Positions 50,446 through 58,833 of a stretch of DNA of 64,000 bases are shown piece after piece. Made by a program: the position numbers and the translations under genes. The number at the start of each line of letters is the position of its first letter. Within the stretch, counting starts at the first letter, position 1. A model generated the notes under the pieces. That model was not told the DNA's origin, ran no database searches, and saw nothing but the letters and a program-made list of their open reading frames with translations. Location: contig NZ_AP023360.1 of assembly GCF_018326265.1 (NCBI RefSeq), forward strand, positions 2,967,501 to 3,031,500, given 5' to 3'. The DNA is from Catellatospora sp. IY07-71. Its GTDB lineage: Bacteria > Actinomycetota > Actinomycetes > Mycobacteriales > Micromonosporaceae.

Positions 50446-51656
50446 AGCGCGATCGCGGTCAGCGTGGCGTTGTGGTATCCGGCGACCCGGGTGGTCCGGG
50501 CGAACTCGCCGTAGGTGTAGAAGCCGAACGTGGTGACGTCGCCCGCGGCGGCCTGGATGCGGGCGGCCTCGACGGGCCCGCGCTCGGCCAGCACGTCGAG
50601 GCGCGCCACGCAGCTGAACGCGAGCAGCACCGTGGCGTCGCGGCCGGCCACCGCCTGCTCGACCACGTCCTCGGTGACGCGCAGCAGGTCGTCCGGGGCG
50701 CAGGCGACGATCTGGACCGGCGCGTACGGCGGCAGCGGCGTGAACGAGCGCAGCCGCCCCTCGGGGTCGATGTACGCGCCGCGGATGAGCTTGCCGCCGT
50801 CCGGCTCGATCAGGCCGAACGCGTACGCCGACAGGTAGCCGGGGGCGGGCCGGACCAGGCCGGGCCGCTCGTAGTTGACGTCGTCGTGGAAGTGCTCGCG
50901 GAACACCTCGGCCGCGGGCCGCCCGGCGATCTCCTCGATGACCAGGCCGTCCGATCTGGTCACCAGCAGCGGCAGGCTCACGTCGTGCCAGCCGTGCTCG
51001 GCGACGACGGTGAGCGGCTCGGGCGCGGCGATCCACACCGCGGTGGCGCCGCCGTCGGTGTAGACCTGGTCGCCCTCGAACACGCAGGTCCGCACGAGCA
51101 GCCGGTCGTCGCCCGCGCCGCCGCCGACCACCGGCACGGCCGCGCCGACCACCTTGTGCACGCCGGTGAGCAGCTCCTGCTGGTGCCCGGCCAGCCCGGT
51201 GGTGAGCAGCAGCACCGCGGCGTGCGGGGACGGCTCGGGTCCGGCCGCCGCGCGTGCGGCGCGGGCCAGGCGCTGCCCGGCGCCGACCGGCTCGTCGCGG
51301 ACCCCGGTGACCGAGGCGACGCCGAACCGGTACGGCCCACCGGTGAGGGCCAGCACGGACACCCCGATGCCGGGCGTGATCAGGCGGCCGTCGTGGAACT
51401 GCCCGCTGGTGGTGCAGCCGACCAGCGGCGCCTGCCCGGTCTCGGCGCGCACCGCGTGCAGCAGGGCGATCAGGTCGTAGGAGACGGAGGCGTACACGAT
51501 GAACAGCGCGGCGGGCTGCCCGCCGAGCGCGGCGACGGCGGTACGTACGGCCGTCCCGCCCGCCTCGGCCGGGTCCGCGGACTCGCTGAAGCCCACTCCC
51601 GCTCGCAGCCGCGTGTCCGGCTGCGATGTCACGGAATCGTGATCGAGCCGCCTCAC
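50442..51656 (-). CDS. FIST-domain sensor protein
   Basis: The 404-residue protein has FIST N and C domains: ALFIVYASVSYDLIALLHAV, PLVGCTTSGQFHDGRLITPG, VVGGGAGDD, and the C-terminal AYIDPEGRLRSFTPLPP and VLLAFSCVARLDVLAERGP. FIST domains are thought to bind small ligands such as amino acids. It is translationally coupled to the GGDEF-EAL gene, so it probably feeds a signal to it. GTG 51656 lies 6 nt after TATCGT (leaderless). Confidence 0.88.
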   Translation of the reverse strand: MRRLDHDSVTSQPDTRLRAGVGFSESADPAEAGGTAVRTAVAALGGQPAALFIVYASVSYDLIALLHAVRAETGQAPLVGCTTSGQFHDGRLITPGIGVSVLALTGGPYRFGVASVTGVRDEPVGAGQRLARAARAAAGPEPSPHAAVLLLTTGLAGHQQELLTGVHKVVGAAVPVVGGGAGDDRLLVRTCVFEGDQVYTDGGATAVWIAAPEPLTVVAEHGWHDVSLPLLVTRSDGLVIEEIAGRPAAEVFREHFHDDVNYERPGLVRPAPGYLSAYAFGLIEPDGGKLIRGAYIDPEGRLRSFTPLPPYAPVQIVACAPDDLLRVTEDVVEQAVAGRDATVLLAFSCVARLDVLAERGPVEAARIQAAAGDVTTFGFYTYGEFARTTRVAGYHNATLTAIAL

Positions 51657-51703
51657 ACAGTGACGATAACGCGGCGGCGGGGCGTCCAGCCATGGATCAT
51701 CGC

Positions 51704-53395
51704 TCAAGGCAGCGCCCCGGTGAGCGCCACGATGACCGGTCCGAGCAGCGGCAGGATCACCGCGGAGAAGGCGTACACGATGGTGTAGGACAGCAGCGGG
51801 GTGTTGTTGCCCGCCTCCTTCTGCGCCCCGGTCACGGCCGGGGTGCTGCACTGCTGGCCCGCGATCACCCCGGCGACCAGCGGCGCGGGCAGGTGCATCA
51901 GCTTCACCGCGACCCACACGCTCAGCAGCGCGGGAAGCGCCGTCACCAGCACCGCCACCACCGGCAGCAGCACGCCGTACTGCTTGATCAGGACCAGCGC
52001 GGAGGGGCCGGCGCTCAACCCGACCGCGCACACGAAGGTGGCCAGCCCGAACTGGCTGATCATCTGCGCGGCGGCCGGGTGGTACTGCCCGTAGGTGGGG
52101 CGGCGGGCCCGCAGCCAGCCGCAGAGCAGCCCGGTGAACAGGCAGCCGCCGCCGAGCCCGAGCGACAGCGGCACCCCGCCCACGGACACCGACAGCTGCC
52201 CCAGCAGCAGCCCGGCGACGACGCCCAGCGAGATGAAGGCCAGGTCGGCCTTGACCGAGGCGTCCACGCGCACGCCCAGCCGGGAGGCGTGCGCGGCGAG
52301 GTCCGCCGCGGCCCCGGTCAGCCGCAGGGTGTCGCCGGGGTTCACGCCGGTGTACGGCTTCACCGGCAGCTCGTGCTCCATCCGGGAGACGCCCGTGATG
52401 AACACGCCGTGCCGGTCCTTCGGCGGGATCTCCTCGTGCAGCCGGTCCAGCGTCCAGCCGCGGAAGCGCGGGTCGGTGATGACGACGTCGGCCGTCTCCA
52501 GGGTCATCGGGTGGCCGCCGCGGCCCAGCGTCTCCGGGCCGAGCACGTGCTCGCCGTGCAGCAGCGCCGACCGGTGGCCCACGACCAGCACATGGTCGCC
52601 GGTGCGCAGCACGGTCTCGGGGCCGTGCACGACGATGTCCTCACCGCGGCGCAGCCGCTCCACCGCCGCCTCCGCGCCGAGTGCCTGCTCGGCGGTGGCG
52701 ACGGTCATGCCGTCCCCGGCGGTGATCCGGAAGATCCGCCCGACGAAGCCGGGCAGTGCGGCGACCGAGCCCTCCGGGCGGTCCCCGCCGCCCAGCTGCT
52801 CCCACAGCCGGGCCGCCTCCTCGCGCATGCCCACCCGCATCAGCAGCGGCACGCCCTGCGCGGTGAGCAGCACGATCGTGATCAGGCTGAAGATGTAGAC
52901 CACCGAGTACGCCGTGGCGAGGTTCGCCTGCAGCTGATGGATCTGCGCCGGAGGAAGGTTCAGCGCGCCGAGCGCCTCGCCCGCGGTGCCCAGCGTCGAC
53001 GACGACGTGGTGGCCCCGGCCAGCAGCCCGGCCGCGGTGCCCCGGTCCAGTCCCATCAGCACGGTCGCCAGGCAGGTCAGCGCGATCAGGGTGAGCATCT
53101 GGATCGCGGTGAACACGGCGTAGCGCAGCGCCTTGCGGTTCAGGCTCGCGAAGAACGACGGCCCCGCCATGTAGCCGAGGGTGAAGATGAACAGCGCGAA
53201 CGCGACGTTGCGCAGCTCCGGGTCGAGCGTGACGCCGAGCTGGCCGATCACCAGCGCGACCAGCAGGGTGCCCGCGATGCCGCCGAGGCTGAGCTTCCAC
53301 ACGCGCAGCCGGCCGAGCGCGAAGCCGAGCCCGAGGCAGATGAACAGAGCCAGCCCGGGAGTGCTGCGCAGCAGTTCGGTGACCCTGTCGAGCAC
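51704..53395 (-). CDS. AspT/YbjL-like transporter (AAE family) with two RCK_C domains
   Basis: The 563-residue membrane protein has two membrane halves, each with the duplication signature (TLGYMAGPSFFASLNRKALR; VCAVGLSAGPSALVLIKQYG), flanking two cytoplasmic RCK_C domains (VVITDPRFRGWTLDRL; VNPGDTLRLTG). It matches aspartate:alanine exchanger-type proteins of unknown substrate. GTG 53395 is preceded by GGTGGAG. The FIST gene lies 47 nt downstream. Confidence 0.88.
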   Translation of the reverse strand: MLDRVTELLRSTPGLALFICLGLGFALGRLRVWKLSLGGIAGTLLVALVIGQLGVTLDPELRNVAFALFIFTLGYMAGPSFFASLNRKALRYAVFTAIQMLTLIALTCLATVLMGLDRGTAAGLLAGATTSSSTLGTAGEALGALNLPPAQIHQLQANLATAYSVVYIFSLITIVLLTAQGVPLLMRVGMREEAARLWEQLGGGDRPEGSVAALPGFVGRIFRITAGDGMTVATAEQALGAEAAVERLRRGEDIVVHGPETVLRTGDHVLVVGHRSALLHGEHVLGPETLGRGGHPMTLETADVVITDPRFRGWTLDRLHEEIPPKDRHGVFITGVSRMEHELPVKPYTGVNPGDTLRLTGAAADLAAHASRLGVRVDASVKADLAFISLGVVAGLLLGQLSVSVGGVPLSLGLGGGCLFTGLLCGWLRARRPTYGQYHPAAAQMISQFGLATFVCAVGLSAGPSALVLIKQYGVLLPVVAVLVTALPALLSVWVAVKLMHLPAPLVAGVIAGQQCSTPAVTGAQKEAGNNTPLLSYTIVYAFSAVILPLLGPVIVALTGALP

Positions 53396-53459
53396 CCCGC
53401 ACGCTCCACCCTGTCCCGAGGCCTGAGTTCACCTCATATTAGGACAAAGCGGATCAGGG

Positions 53460-53951
53460 TCACGGCATCTCCACCGTCTCCGCCCGCGCGATCTCCGCGA
53501 ACGCCGCGGCCAGGTACGGCTCGAAGCGCCGCCCCGACCCCGTCAGCAGGTATGCCAGCAGCACCGGCGCGTGCCAGGCGAGCAGGCGCGGGTCCGGCCG
53601 AGCCGCGCCGTCCTCCTGCTGGTGTACGCCCAGCGCGCCCGTCAGCACCACGACCAGGCTGTCCACGTCCAGCTCGGCGGTCCACGCCAGGGTGTCGCGC
53701 ACGCAGCGCTCCAGCACGTCCTGCACGTCCTCCCCGGACAGCCCGTCCGGATGCAGATCCTCCAGCAGCGCCCGGACCGTGCTGCCCAGCACCACGCCGA
53801 CGTGCTCCGGATCGCAGGCCGCCAGCTCGTCGGCGGCCTCGCGCAGCCCCTGCTCGTCGCGCGCCCGAGCCGCGTCCACGGCCGCGACCGCCGCCTCCGC
53901 GATCCGGCGCGCCGCCGACGGCAGCCGCCGCAACTCCCCGCTCAGGCCCAT
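53460..53951 (-). CDS. Hypothetical helical protein
   Basis: I do not recognise this 163-residue protein. It is alpha-helical, acidic and cytoplasmic, with LREAADELAACDPEHVGVVL and DGLSGEDVQDVLERCVRDTL. It lies between the transporter and repeat F2. Confidence 0.55.
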   Translation of the reverse strand: MGLSGELRRLPSAARRIAEAAVAAVDAARARDEQGLREAADELAACDPEHVGVVLGSTVRALLEDLHPDGLSGEDVQDVLERCVRDTLAWTAELDVDSLVVVLTGALGVHQQEDGAARPDPRLLAWHAPVLLAYLLTGSGRRFEPYLAAAFAEIARAETVEMP

Positions 53952-53971
53952 CCCGAGATCCCCTCATTCAT

Positions 53972-54021
53972 GATCGAAGCTCCCACCCCGCTGTTCTAAC
54001 AGCATGGTGGGAGCTTCGATC
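53972..54021. repeat. Hairpin repeat family F, copy 2
   Basis: Arms 53972-53995 and 53998-54021 pair at 22 of 24 positions, with GATC at the foot and a 2-nt loop. One base pair differs from copy 1 in a compensatory way (A:T for G:C). It lies downstream of the VWA protein gene. Confidence 0.88.
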
Positions 54022-54036
54022 AAGGGCGGCGCGGGG

Positions 54037-55791
54037 TCAGCTGCCGGTCTGGGCGGAGCGGAGGGAGATGGCCTTGAGGAAGACGTCACCGATCTTGGCG
54101 GGGTCCTTGGCGGAGAAGACGCCGCCACCGGTGACCTTCGTGATCTTCTGCAACGGCTCGGCCTTGACGTCGCCGATGGTCAGGATGATCACCTGGATCG
54201 GCCGCTGCGGGTCGGCGGTGTCCTTCAGCTTCGCCAGCAGCGCCTCCAGCGAGATGCCGTTGTCGTCGTCGTTGTCGCCGTCGGTCATCAGCACGATCGA
54301 GTTGACCCGGCCCGGGTCCCAGTCCTTCTGCACGGCCTGGTACGCGGCGAGGATCGTGTCGTACATGCCGGTGTCGCCGTCGGGCTTGGGTGTGATGGAC
54401 CCCAGCGCCTGGAGCATCCGCGTCCGCTGCGAGGACAGCGGGCCGATCGGCACCTGCTGCTTGTAGTCCTTCGCGCCGTCCAGCTCGGTGGAGAAGGTCC
54501 ACAGGCCGACCGCCCACGAGTCGTCGAACAGCCCCAGGCCGCGCCGCGACGCCTCCAGGGTGATCTGGGCACGGGTGGCGCCACCGGCGGTGGGCACCTT
54601 GGTCAGCATCGAGCCGGACACGTCGATGACGGCCAGCATCCGGGCGGGCAGCGTGACCGCGACCCAGGTCGAGAGCACCCGGTCCACGGCGGCGGTGGCG
54701 GCCGGGGCGGTCGGCGACGCGGCGGGCGCGGGCACCGTGGCGACCTCGGGCGCGCCGGTCGGGGTGGTCACCCCGGCGCCGAACGAGCCGTCCGGGCCAC
54801 GCAGACCGATCTTGGCGAGCCGGTCGCGGAACGCGGGCTCGCGCAGCGCCTCCAGGAAGCGGCCGGCCGCGGCCTGCCGCTTGGCATCGATGCCGGGCAT
54901 CATCGCGTACGGGTAGTCCAGCGCGATCGGCGCGGGCTCCAGGTAGAGACCGGCCAGCGGCACCGGCGGCTGCGCCGCGTTGTACGCGATGACGGCCTGC
55001 TCCGACAGCGGCGCCGCGCCCAGTGCGGAGGCGACCGCGGCGGGGTCGTTGGAGCGCGGGAAGCGGGCCAGCACGTCCTGGCGCAGCGCGGAGCGCCCCG
55101 CGGCGAGCGTGCGCAGCGCGCCGGTGGTGGCGGCCTGCGCGTTGGGCGAGGAGTTGGCGGTGCTCGCGAGCGCCAGCAGTCCGGACAGGCCGGCGGCGTC
55201 GCGGGTCGGCTCCACGATGCCCACGCGCATCTTGGTGCCGGAGGTCATCTGCTGGAGCAGCGCCTGCCAGGTCAGCTTGGCCGTCGGCCAGCCCAGCGCC
55301 TTGGCGGCGGGCTCGGCCATGGCCACCACGACGGGGCTGCGCGCGATGGACGGCGCCTCCTGGACCGCGGTGTTGGGCGAGGCGGCGGTGACCCGGGCCA
55401 GCCAGGTGGCCGAGTCCGGGATCCACACGTCCGGCACCTGCGTGCTGCCGTTGGGCTGGCCCACCCCGGTCAGCGTCAGCCCGCGCAGCGACGCGACGGC
55501 CGCGGCGACGTCGGCCGGGTCGGCGGTGACCACGTCCACGGCCACGCAGGCGCCGTCGACGGCGGCCTTCTGCTCGGTGAGCGCGGCAGCGGTGTCCTTC
55601 AGCGCCGGAGCGATCTCGGCGGGTGCGGCGACCGTCAGCGAGGCGGACCCGGAACACCCGGGCTCGGCGAGCTGGTCGTACACGATGAAGGCACCCGAGA
55701 CCACGAGCGCGACCGCGAACACTGCGGCGACGGCGCTGAGGGCGGGGTGGATACGGCGAACGTTGCGATGGCGGCCCGGCACAGCAGACAT
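54037..55791 (-). CDS. Membrane-anchored substrate-binding/VWA hybrid protein
   Basis: The 584-residue protein has an N-terminal membrane anchor (about 17-38), an extracellular solute-binding-like domain (about 47-350, SGSASLTVAAPAEIAPALKD; LDYPYAMM) and a C-terminal VWA domain with the MIDAS motif DVSGSM and VLMTDGDNDDDNG. The pair is seen in actinobacterial surface proteins of unknown function; the VWA domain binds ligands through a metal ion. There is no clear ribosome-binding site at ATG 55791. Repeat F2 follows the stop. Confidence 0.85.
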   Translation of the reverse strand: MSAVPGRHRNVRRIHPALSAVAAVFAVALVVSGAFIVYDQLAEPGCSGSASLTVAAPAEIAPALKDTAAALTEQKAAVDGACVAVDVVTADPADVAAAVASLRGLTLTGVGQPNGSTQVPDVWIPDSATWLARVTAASPNTAVQEAPSIARSPVVVAMAEPAAKALGWPTAKLTWQALLQQMTSGTKMRVGIVEPTRDAAGLSGLLALASTANSSPNAQAATTGALRTLAAGRSALRQDVLARFPRSNDPAAVASALGAAPLSEQAVIAYNAAQPPVPLAGLYLEPAPIALDYPYAMMPGIDAKRQAAAGRFLEALREPAFRDRLAKIGLRGPDGSFGAGVTTPTGAPEVATVPAPAASPTAPAATAAVDRVLSTWVAVTLPARMLAVIDVSGSMLTKVPTAGGATRAQITLEASRRGLGLFDDSWAVGLWTFSTELDGAKDYKQQVPIGPLSSQRTRMLQALGSITPKPDGDTGMYDTILAAYQAVQKDWDPGRVNSIVLMTDGDNDDDNGISLEALLAKLKDTADPQRPIQVIILTIGDVKAEPLQKITKVTGGGVFSAKDPAKIGDVFLKAISLRSAQTGS

Positions 55792-55975
55792 GTTTCGTCA
55801 ACGTGAAGGCGGCTCGCCACATACGTTCGGCCGAATGTTACCGGTCGGGAATGACGGGACCCGGCCTGCTGGGCTGCGGTTCGGTGCTAACTCGGCGGAA
55901 AGATCAACCGTTACTCCTTCCGACGGACGGGGAAAACGCCCGTCCCGTCCCATTACTTGGGAGTAGCTGGGGGAT

Positions 55976-56563
55976 ATGTCGATGTGGGCGGGTCGGCGGG
56001 GGCATGCCGCCGGGAGCGGCGGGGGTGACGGGGTTGGCCGCGCGGCAACGATGGTCGTCGATGACCCTCCGTATAGTGACATTCGTCACGATGGCCTGGT
56101 CGCGCCGGAGACCGACCACGCAGAGTCACCAGACGCGAGCGCAGGGTTCGGTGAGCCGGCCGCCGTCGAGACGACCCGGGCCCGGCTGCTCAGCTTCACG
56201 CCGTACCAGCCCAAACGCGACCGGCTGTGCACCGACACGGCCGCGCTGCTGCGGCCGCTGGTCCGGGCCGGGGTCATCGACACCTGGGCCACCGACCACA
56301 GCTATCCCAGCCACCGCGCGTGGCGGCTGCTGCCCTCCCGGCTGGCCCTGCCCCGGCAGCTGCCGCTCGACGGCTACGTCGAGCCCGACGGCGGCATCAC
56401 CCTGTTCCCGCTGCCCGAGGCGTACGACGAGGCGCCGCTGTGCATGCTCGACTGGGTCATCGACTGGACCGCCACCGGTGGCCTGGACAGCCACTGGTGG
56501 ACCACCGCCGTCCACGTCACCACCTCCGTCGGCCTCCCCGCCACCGGCACCGTCCGTCCCTGA
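55976..56563 (+). CDS. Hypothetical protein
   Basis: The product of up to 195 residues is not recognised. A conserved-looking part begins near residue 70 (RARLLSFTPYQPKRDRLCTD) and has AWRLLPSRLALPRQLPLDGY and LCMLDWVIDWTATGGLDSHW. The start is uncertain: ATG 55976 or ATG 56051. GTGAC-N4-GTCAC at 56077-56090 lies within the frame. The upstream 184 bp hold no gene that I can support. Confidence 0.5.
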   Translation: MSMWAGRRGHAAGSGGGDGVGRAATMVVDDPPYSDIRHDGLVAPETDHAESPDASAGFGEPAAVETTRARLLSFTPYQPKRDRLCTDTAALLRPLVRAGVIDTWATDHSYPSHRAWRLLPSRLALPRQLPLDGYVEPDGGITLFPLPEAYDEAPLCMLDWVIDWTATGGLDSHWWTTAVHVTTSVGLPATGTVRP

Positions 56564-56613
56564 CCCACCCGGCCTGATCCGCCCGGCGGCCTCGGCCCGC
56601 GGGGGGCTTGGCC

Positions 56614-56678
56614 AAGATCGGTGTCTCGTGTCAGAACCTGAGGTTGAGCCCCAGGTTCTGACACGAGGCAGCGATCTT
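56614..56678. repeat. Hairpin repeat family D, copy 2
   Basis: Arms 56614-56641 and 56651-56678 pair at 25 of 28 positions, with AAGATCG at the foot and TCTCGTGTCAGAACCTG in the stem. It lies between converging genes. Confidence 0.85.
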
Positions 56679-56704
56679 GCCCCTATGTGCGTGGCGGGGG
56701 TGGA

Positions 56705-57601
56705 TCAGGAAGGCTGGGTCACCCAGGTGGGGAGGGGTTCGCAGGCGGTCAGCCAAGGGGTGGGCACGGCGTCGAGGCCGGTGCGGGCGGCGACGATGCC
56801 CCCGACGATGGCGCAGGTGGTGTCGATGTCGCCGCCGGCCGACGCGGTCGCCCAGAGCGCCTCGGGCAGGTCGTCGAGGTGGCGGGCGGCGCACCAGATC
56901 GCGTACGGCACCGTGTCCGGCGCGGAGATGCGCAGGCCACAGCCCACCTGCCCGGCCACCCACGCCGGCGCGCGGTCGAACGGCAGCCGGGTCACCTGCC
57001 GCAGGCCCGCAGCGACCTCGCCGTCGGGGGTACGCGCCAGCACGCTCTCGATCAAATCGGCGGCGCAGGTGCCGGTCGCGGCCAGTGCGGCGGCCACGGC
57101 CACCGCGACGGCCCCGGCGGCGGCCTCCGGGTGGGCGTGGGTGACCTCGGCGGACTCCCGCGCCTGGGCCACGACCAGGTCCAGGTCGCCGCTGAACCAG
57201 GCGCCCAGTGGCGCGACCCGCATCGCCGTGCCGTTGCCCCACGAGCCCTGCCCGCCGAACTGCCGCCGGGTGACCTCGTGCCAGTGCTCGCCCTCGTGCA
57301 CGGCACGCAGCACGCCGTGCATGGACGGGCCGTAGTTGCGGTACGGGTCGGCGTCGTACGCGCTCGCGAAGGCGGCGGCCAGCTCGTCCTGGCGTACCTC
57401 GCCGTGTTCGGTGAGCATCCGGTACAGCGACAGGGCCATGGCGGTGTCGTCGGTCCAGGGCCACGGGCCGGGGCGCAGGTGCCGTTCGCGCAGCAGCTCC
57501 TCGACCCGGTCGGCGGGCTGGAAGAACCACGTCTCGCCGAAGGCGTCGCCCAGGGCGAGGCCGCGCAGCGAGTCCAGCGCGGCAGTCCGGTGCGGGGTCA
57601 T
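56705..57601 (-). CDS. ADP-ribosylglycohydrolase family protein
   Basis: The 298-residue protein has the family metal-binding sites WTDDTAMAL and SAGGDIDTTCAIVGGI, plus LRGLALGDAFG at the start. Such enzymes remove ADP-ribose from proteins or nucleic acid, or act on related N-glycosidic bonds. ATG 57601 is chosen at the family start; CGGAGG lies just upstream. Confidence 0.88.
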   Translation of the reverse strand: MTPHRTAALDSLRGLALGDAFGETWFFQPADRVEELLRERHLRPGPWPWTDDTAMALSLYRMLTEHGEVRQDELAAAFASAYDADPYRNYGPSMHGVLRAVHEGEHWHEVTRRQFGGQGSWGNGTAMRVAPLGAWFSGDLDLVVAQARESAEVTHAHPEAAAGAVAVAVAAALAATGTCAADLIESVLARTPDGEVAAGLRQVTRLPFDRAPAWVAGQVGCGLRISAPDTVPYAIWCAARHLDDLPEALWATASAGGDIDTTCAIVGGIVAARTGLDAVPTPWLTACEPLPTWVTQPS

Positions 57602-57709
57602 CCTCCGATGATCTCCTGCGCCGCAACCGGTTTGCCCCACTCCGCGCTAGGCGCCCGGCCCTCGTCGCCCGGCCCTCGTCGCCCGGCCGTCGGCGCCCGG
57701 CGCTGGGCC

Positions 57710-57774
57710 AAGATCGCGGTCTCGTGTCCAAACGTCGGGTCCAGCCGCACTTTTCGACACGAGATCGCGATCTT
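57710..57774. repeat. Hairpin repeat family D, copy 3
   Basis: Arms 57710-57728 and 57756-57774 pair at 18 of 19 positions, starting AAGATCGCGGTCTCGTGTC, with a 27-nt loop. It lies between divergent genes, so it cannot be a terminator for either. Confidence 0.85.
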
Positions 57775-57845
57775 CGCGCCGGGCCGCGGGTGGCGAAGCG
57801 GCGATCTTGGCTGGTCAGGGGTGTGTGCGGCGGCAGAATCGAGCC

Positions 57846-58739
57846 GTGGACTTGGTGCTGGCGGAGCCGGAGCGGGTCGGGCAGGTGGGGCTGGCGGACG
57901 GGCGGCGTCTCGGCTGGGCCGAGTGGGGGCCGGCCGGCGGCGTCCCGGTGCTGTTCTGCCCGGGGGCGGGCACGAGCCGCCGGCTCGGGTTCGGGGCGGA
58001 CGTGGCGGACGCGCTCGGCGTACGCCTGATCTCGCTGGACCGGCCCGGGCTGGGCGCCTCGGATCCGGCGCCGGGGCGGACGCTGACCGATTGGGCCGCG
58101 GATGTGGCCGGGTTCGCGGCGGCCAGCGGGGCGGCCCGCCCGGCGGTGGTCGGCTTCTCGCAGGGTGCGCCGTTCGCGCTGGCCTGCGCCGCGGCCGGGG
58201 TGGTGAGCGCGGCCGCGCTCGTGTCCGGCACGGACGAGCTGGCCCGGCCGGAGGTCGCGGCCCGGCTGGAGCCGCAGCTGCGCTGGCTGGTGAGCTCGGC
58301 CGACGACGATCCGGACGAGGCCGAGGCCTATTTCGCGCAGCTGGACGCCGGGCGCCTGCGGCACCTGGTGACGTCGATGAGCGGCGACGCCGACCGCGCC
58401 GTGTACGAGGATCCGGCGTTCGCCGCGGCGTTCCGGCGCGCGCTGGCCGAGGGCTTCGCGCAGGGCCCGGCTGGGTACGCCCGGGACGCGCTGCTGGCGA
58501 TGCGCCCGTGGCCGTTCGACCCGGCCATGATCGAGGTGCCGGTCGAGTTCTGGTACGGCGGGCAGGACACCAGCCCCGTGCACTCACCCGACTTCGGCGA
58601 GTCGCTGGCCGCCCGGATCCCGCACGCGCGCCGCCACCTGCTCGCCGAGGCGGGCGGGGCGCTGCTGTGGACCCACGCCGAACGCATCCTCACCTCCCTG
58701 CTCCGCCTCACCGGCGCCCTCCCACCCGCCGACCAGTAA
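57846..58739 (+). CDS. Alpha/beta hydrolase
   Basis: The 297-residue protein has the alpha/beta-hydrolase fold: LISLDRPGLGASDPAPGRTL, nucleophile elbow GFSQGAP with the serine, an acidic residue in EFWYGGQDTSPVHS, and a late histidine near LLAEAGGALLWTHAE. No signal peptide; the substrate is unknown. GTG 57846 lies 6 nt after CAGAAT. The stop overlaps the beginning of hairpin E3. Confidence 0.85.
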   Translation: MDLVLAEPERVGQVGLADGRRLGWAEWGPAGGVPVLFCPGAGTSRRLGFGADVADALGVRLISLDRPGLGASDPAPGRTLTDWAADVAGFAAASGAARPAVVGFSQGAPFALACAAAGVVSAAALVSGTDELARPEVAARLEPQLRWLVSSADDDPDEAEAYFAQLDAGRLRHLVTSMSGDADRAVYEDPAFAAAFRRALAEGFAQGPAGYARDALLAMRPWPFDPAMIEVPVEFWYGGQDTSPVHSPDFGESLAARIPHARRHLLAEAGGALLWTHAERILTSLLRLTGALPPADQ

Positions 58740-58786
58740 GGAAGGGCACCTTCTTATCGCTTTCCGTAGAAGAAGGTGCCCTTCTT
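58739..58786. repeat. Hairpin repeat family E, copy 3
   Basis: AGGAAGGGCACCTTCTT (58739-58755) pairs with 58770-58786 at 16 of 17 positions. It abuts the TAA stop of the hydrolase gene and lies between two genes on the same strand. Confidence 0.85.
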
Positions 58787-58833
58787 AACCAGGCCGGGTC
58801 GTGCGCGCGCCGGGGAGGCGGGATGCTGGTCGG

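Noticed and set aside
56072-56077. TATAGT as a promoter of the hypothetical gene at 55976-56563
   Set aside because: No suitable -35 lies upstream and no in-frame ATG/GTG follows at a sensible distance.
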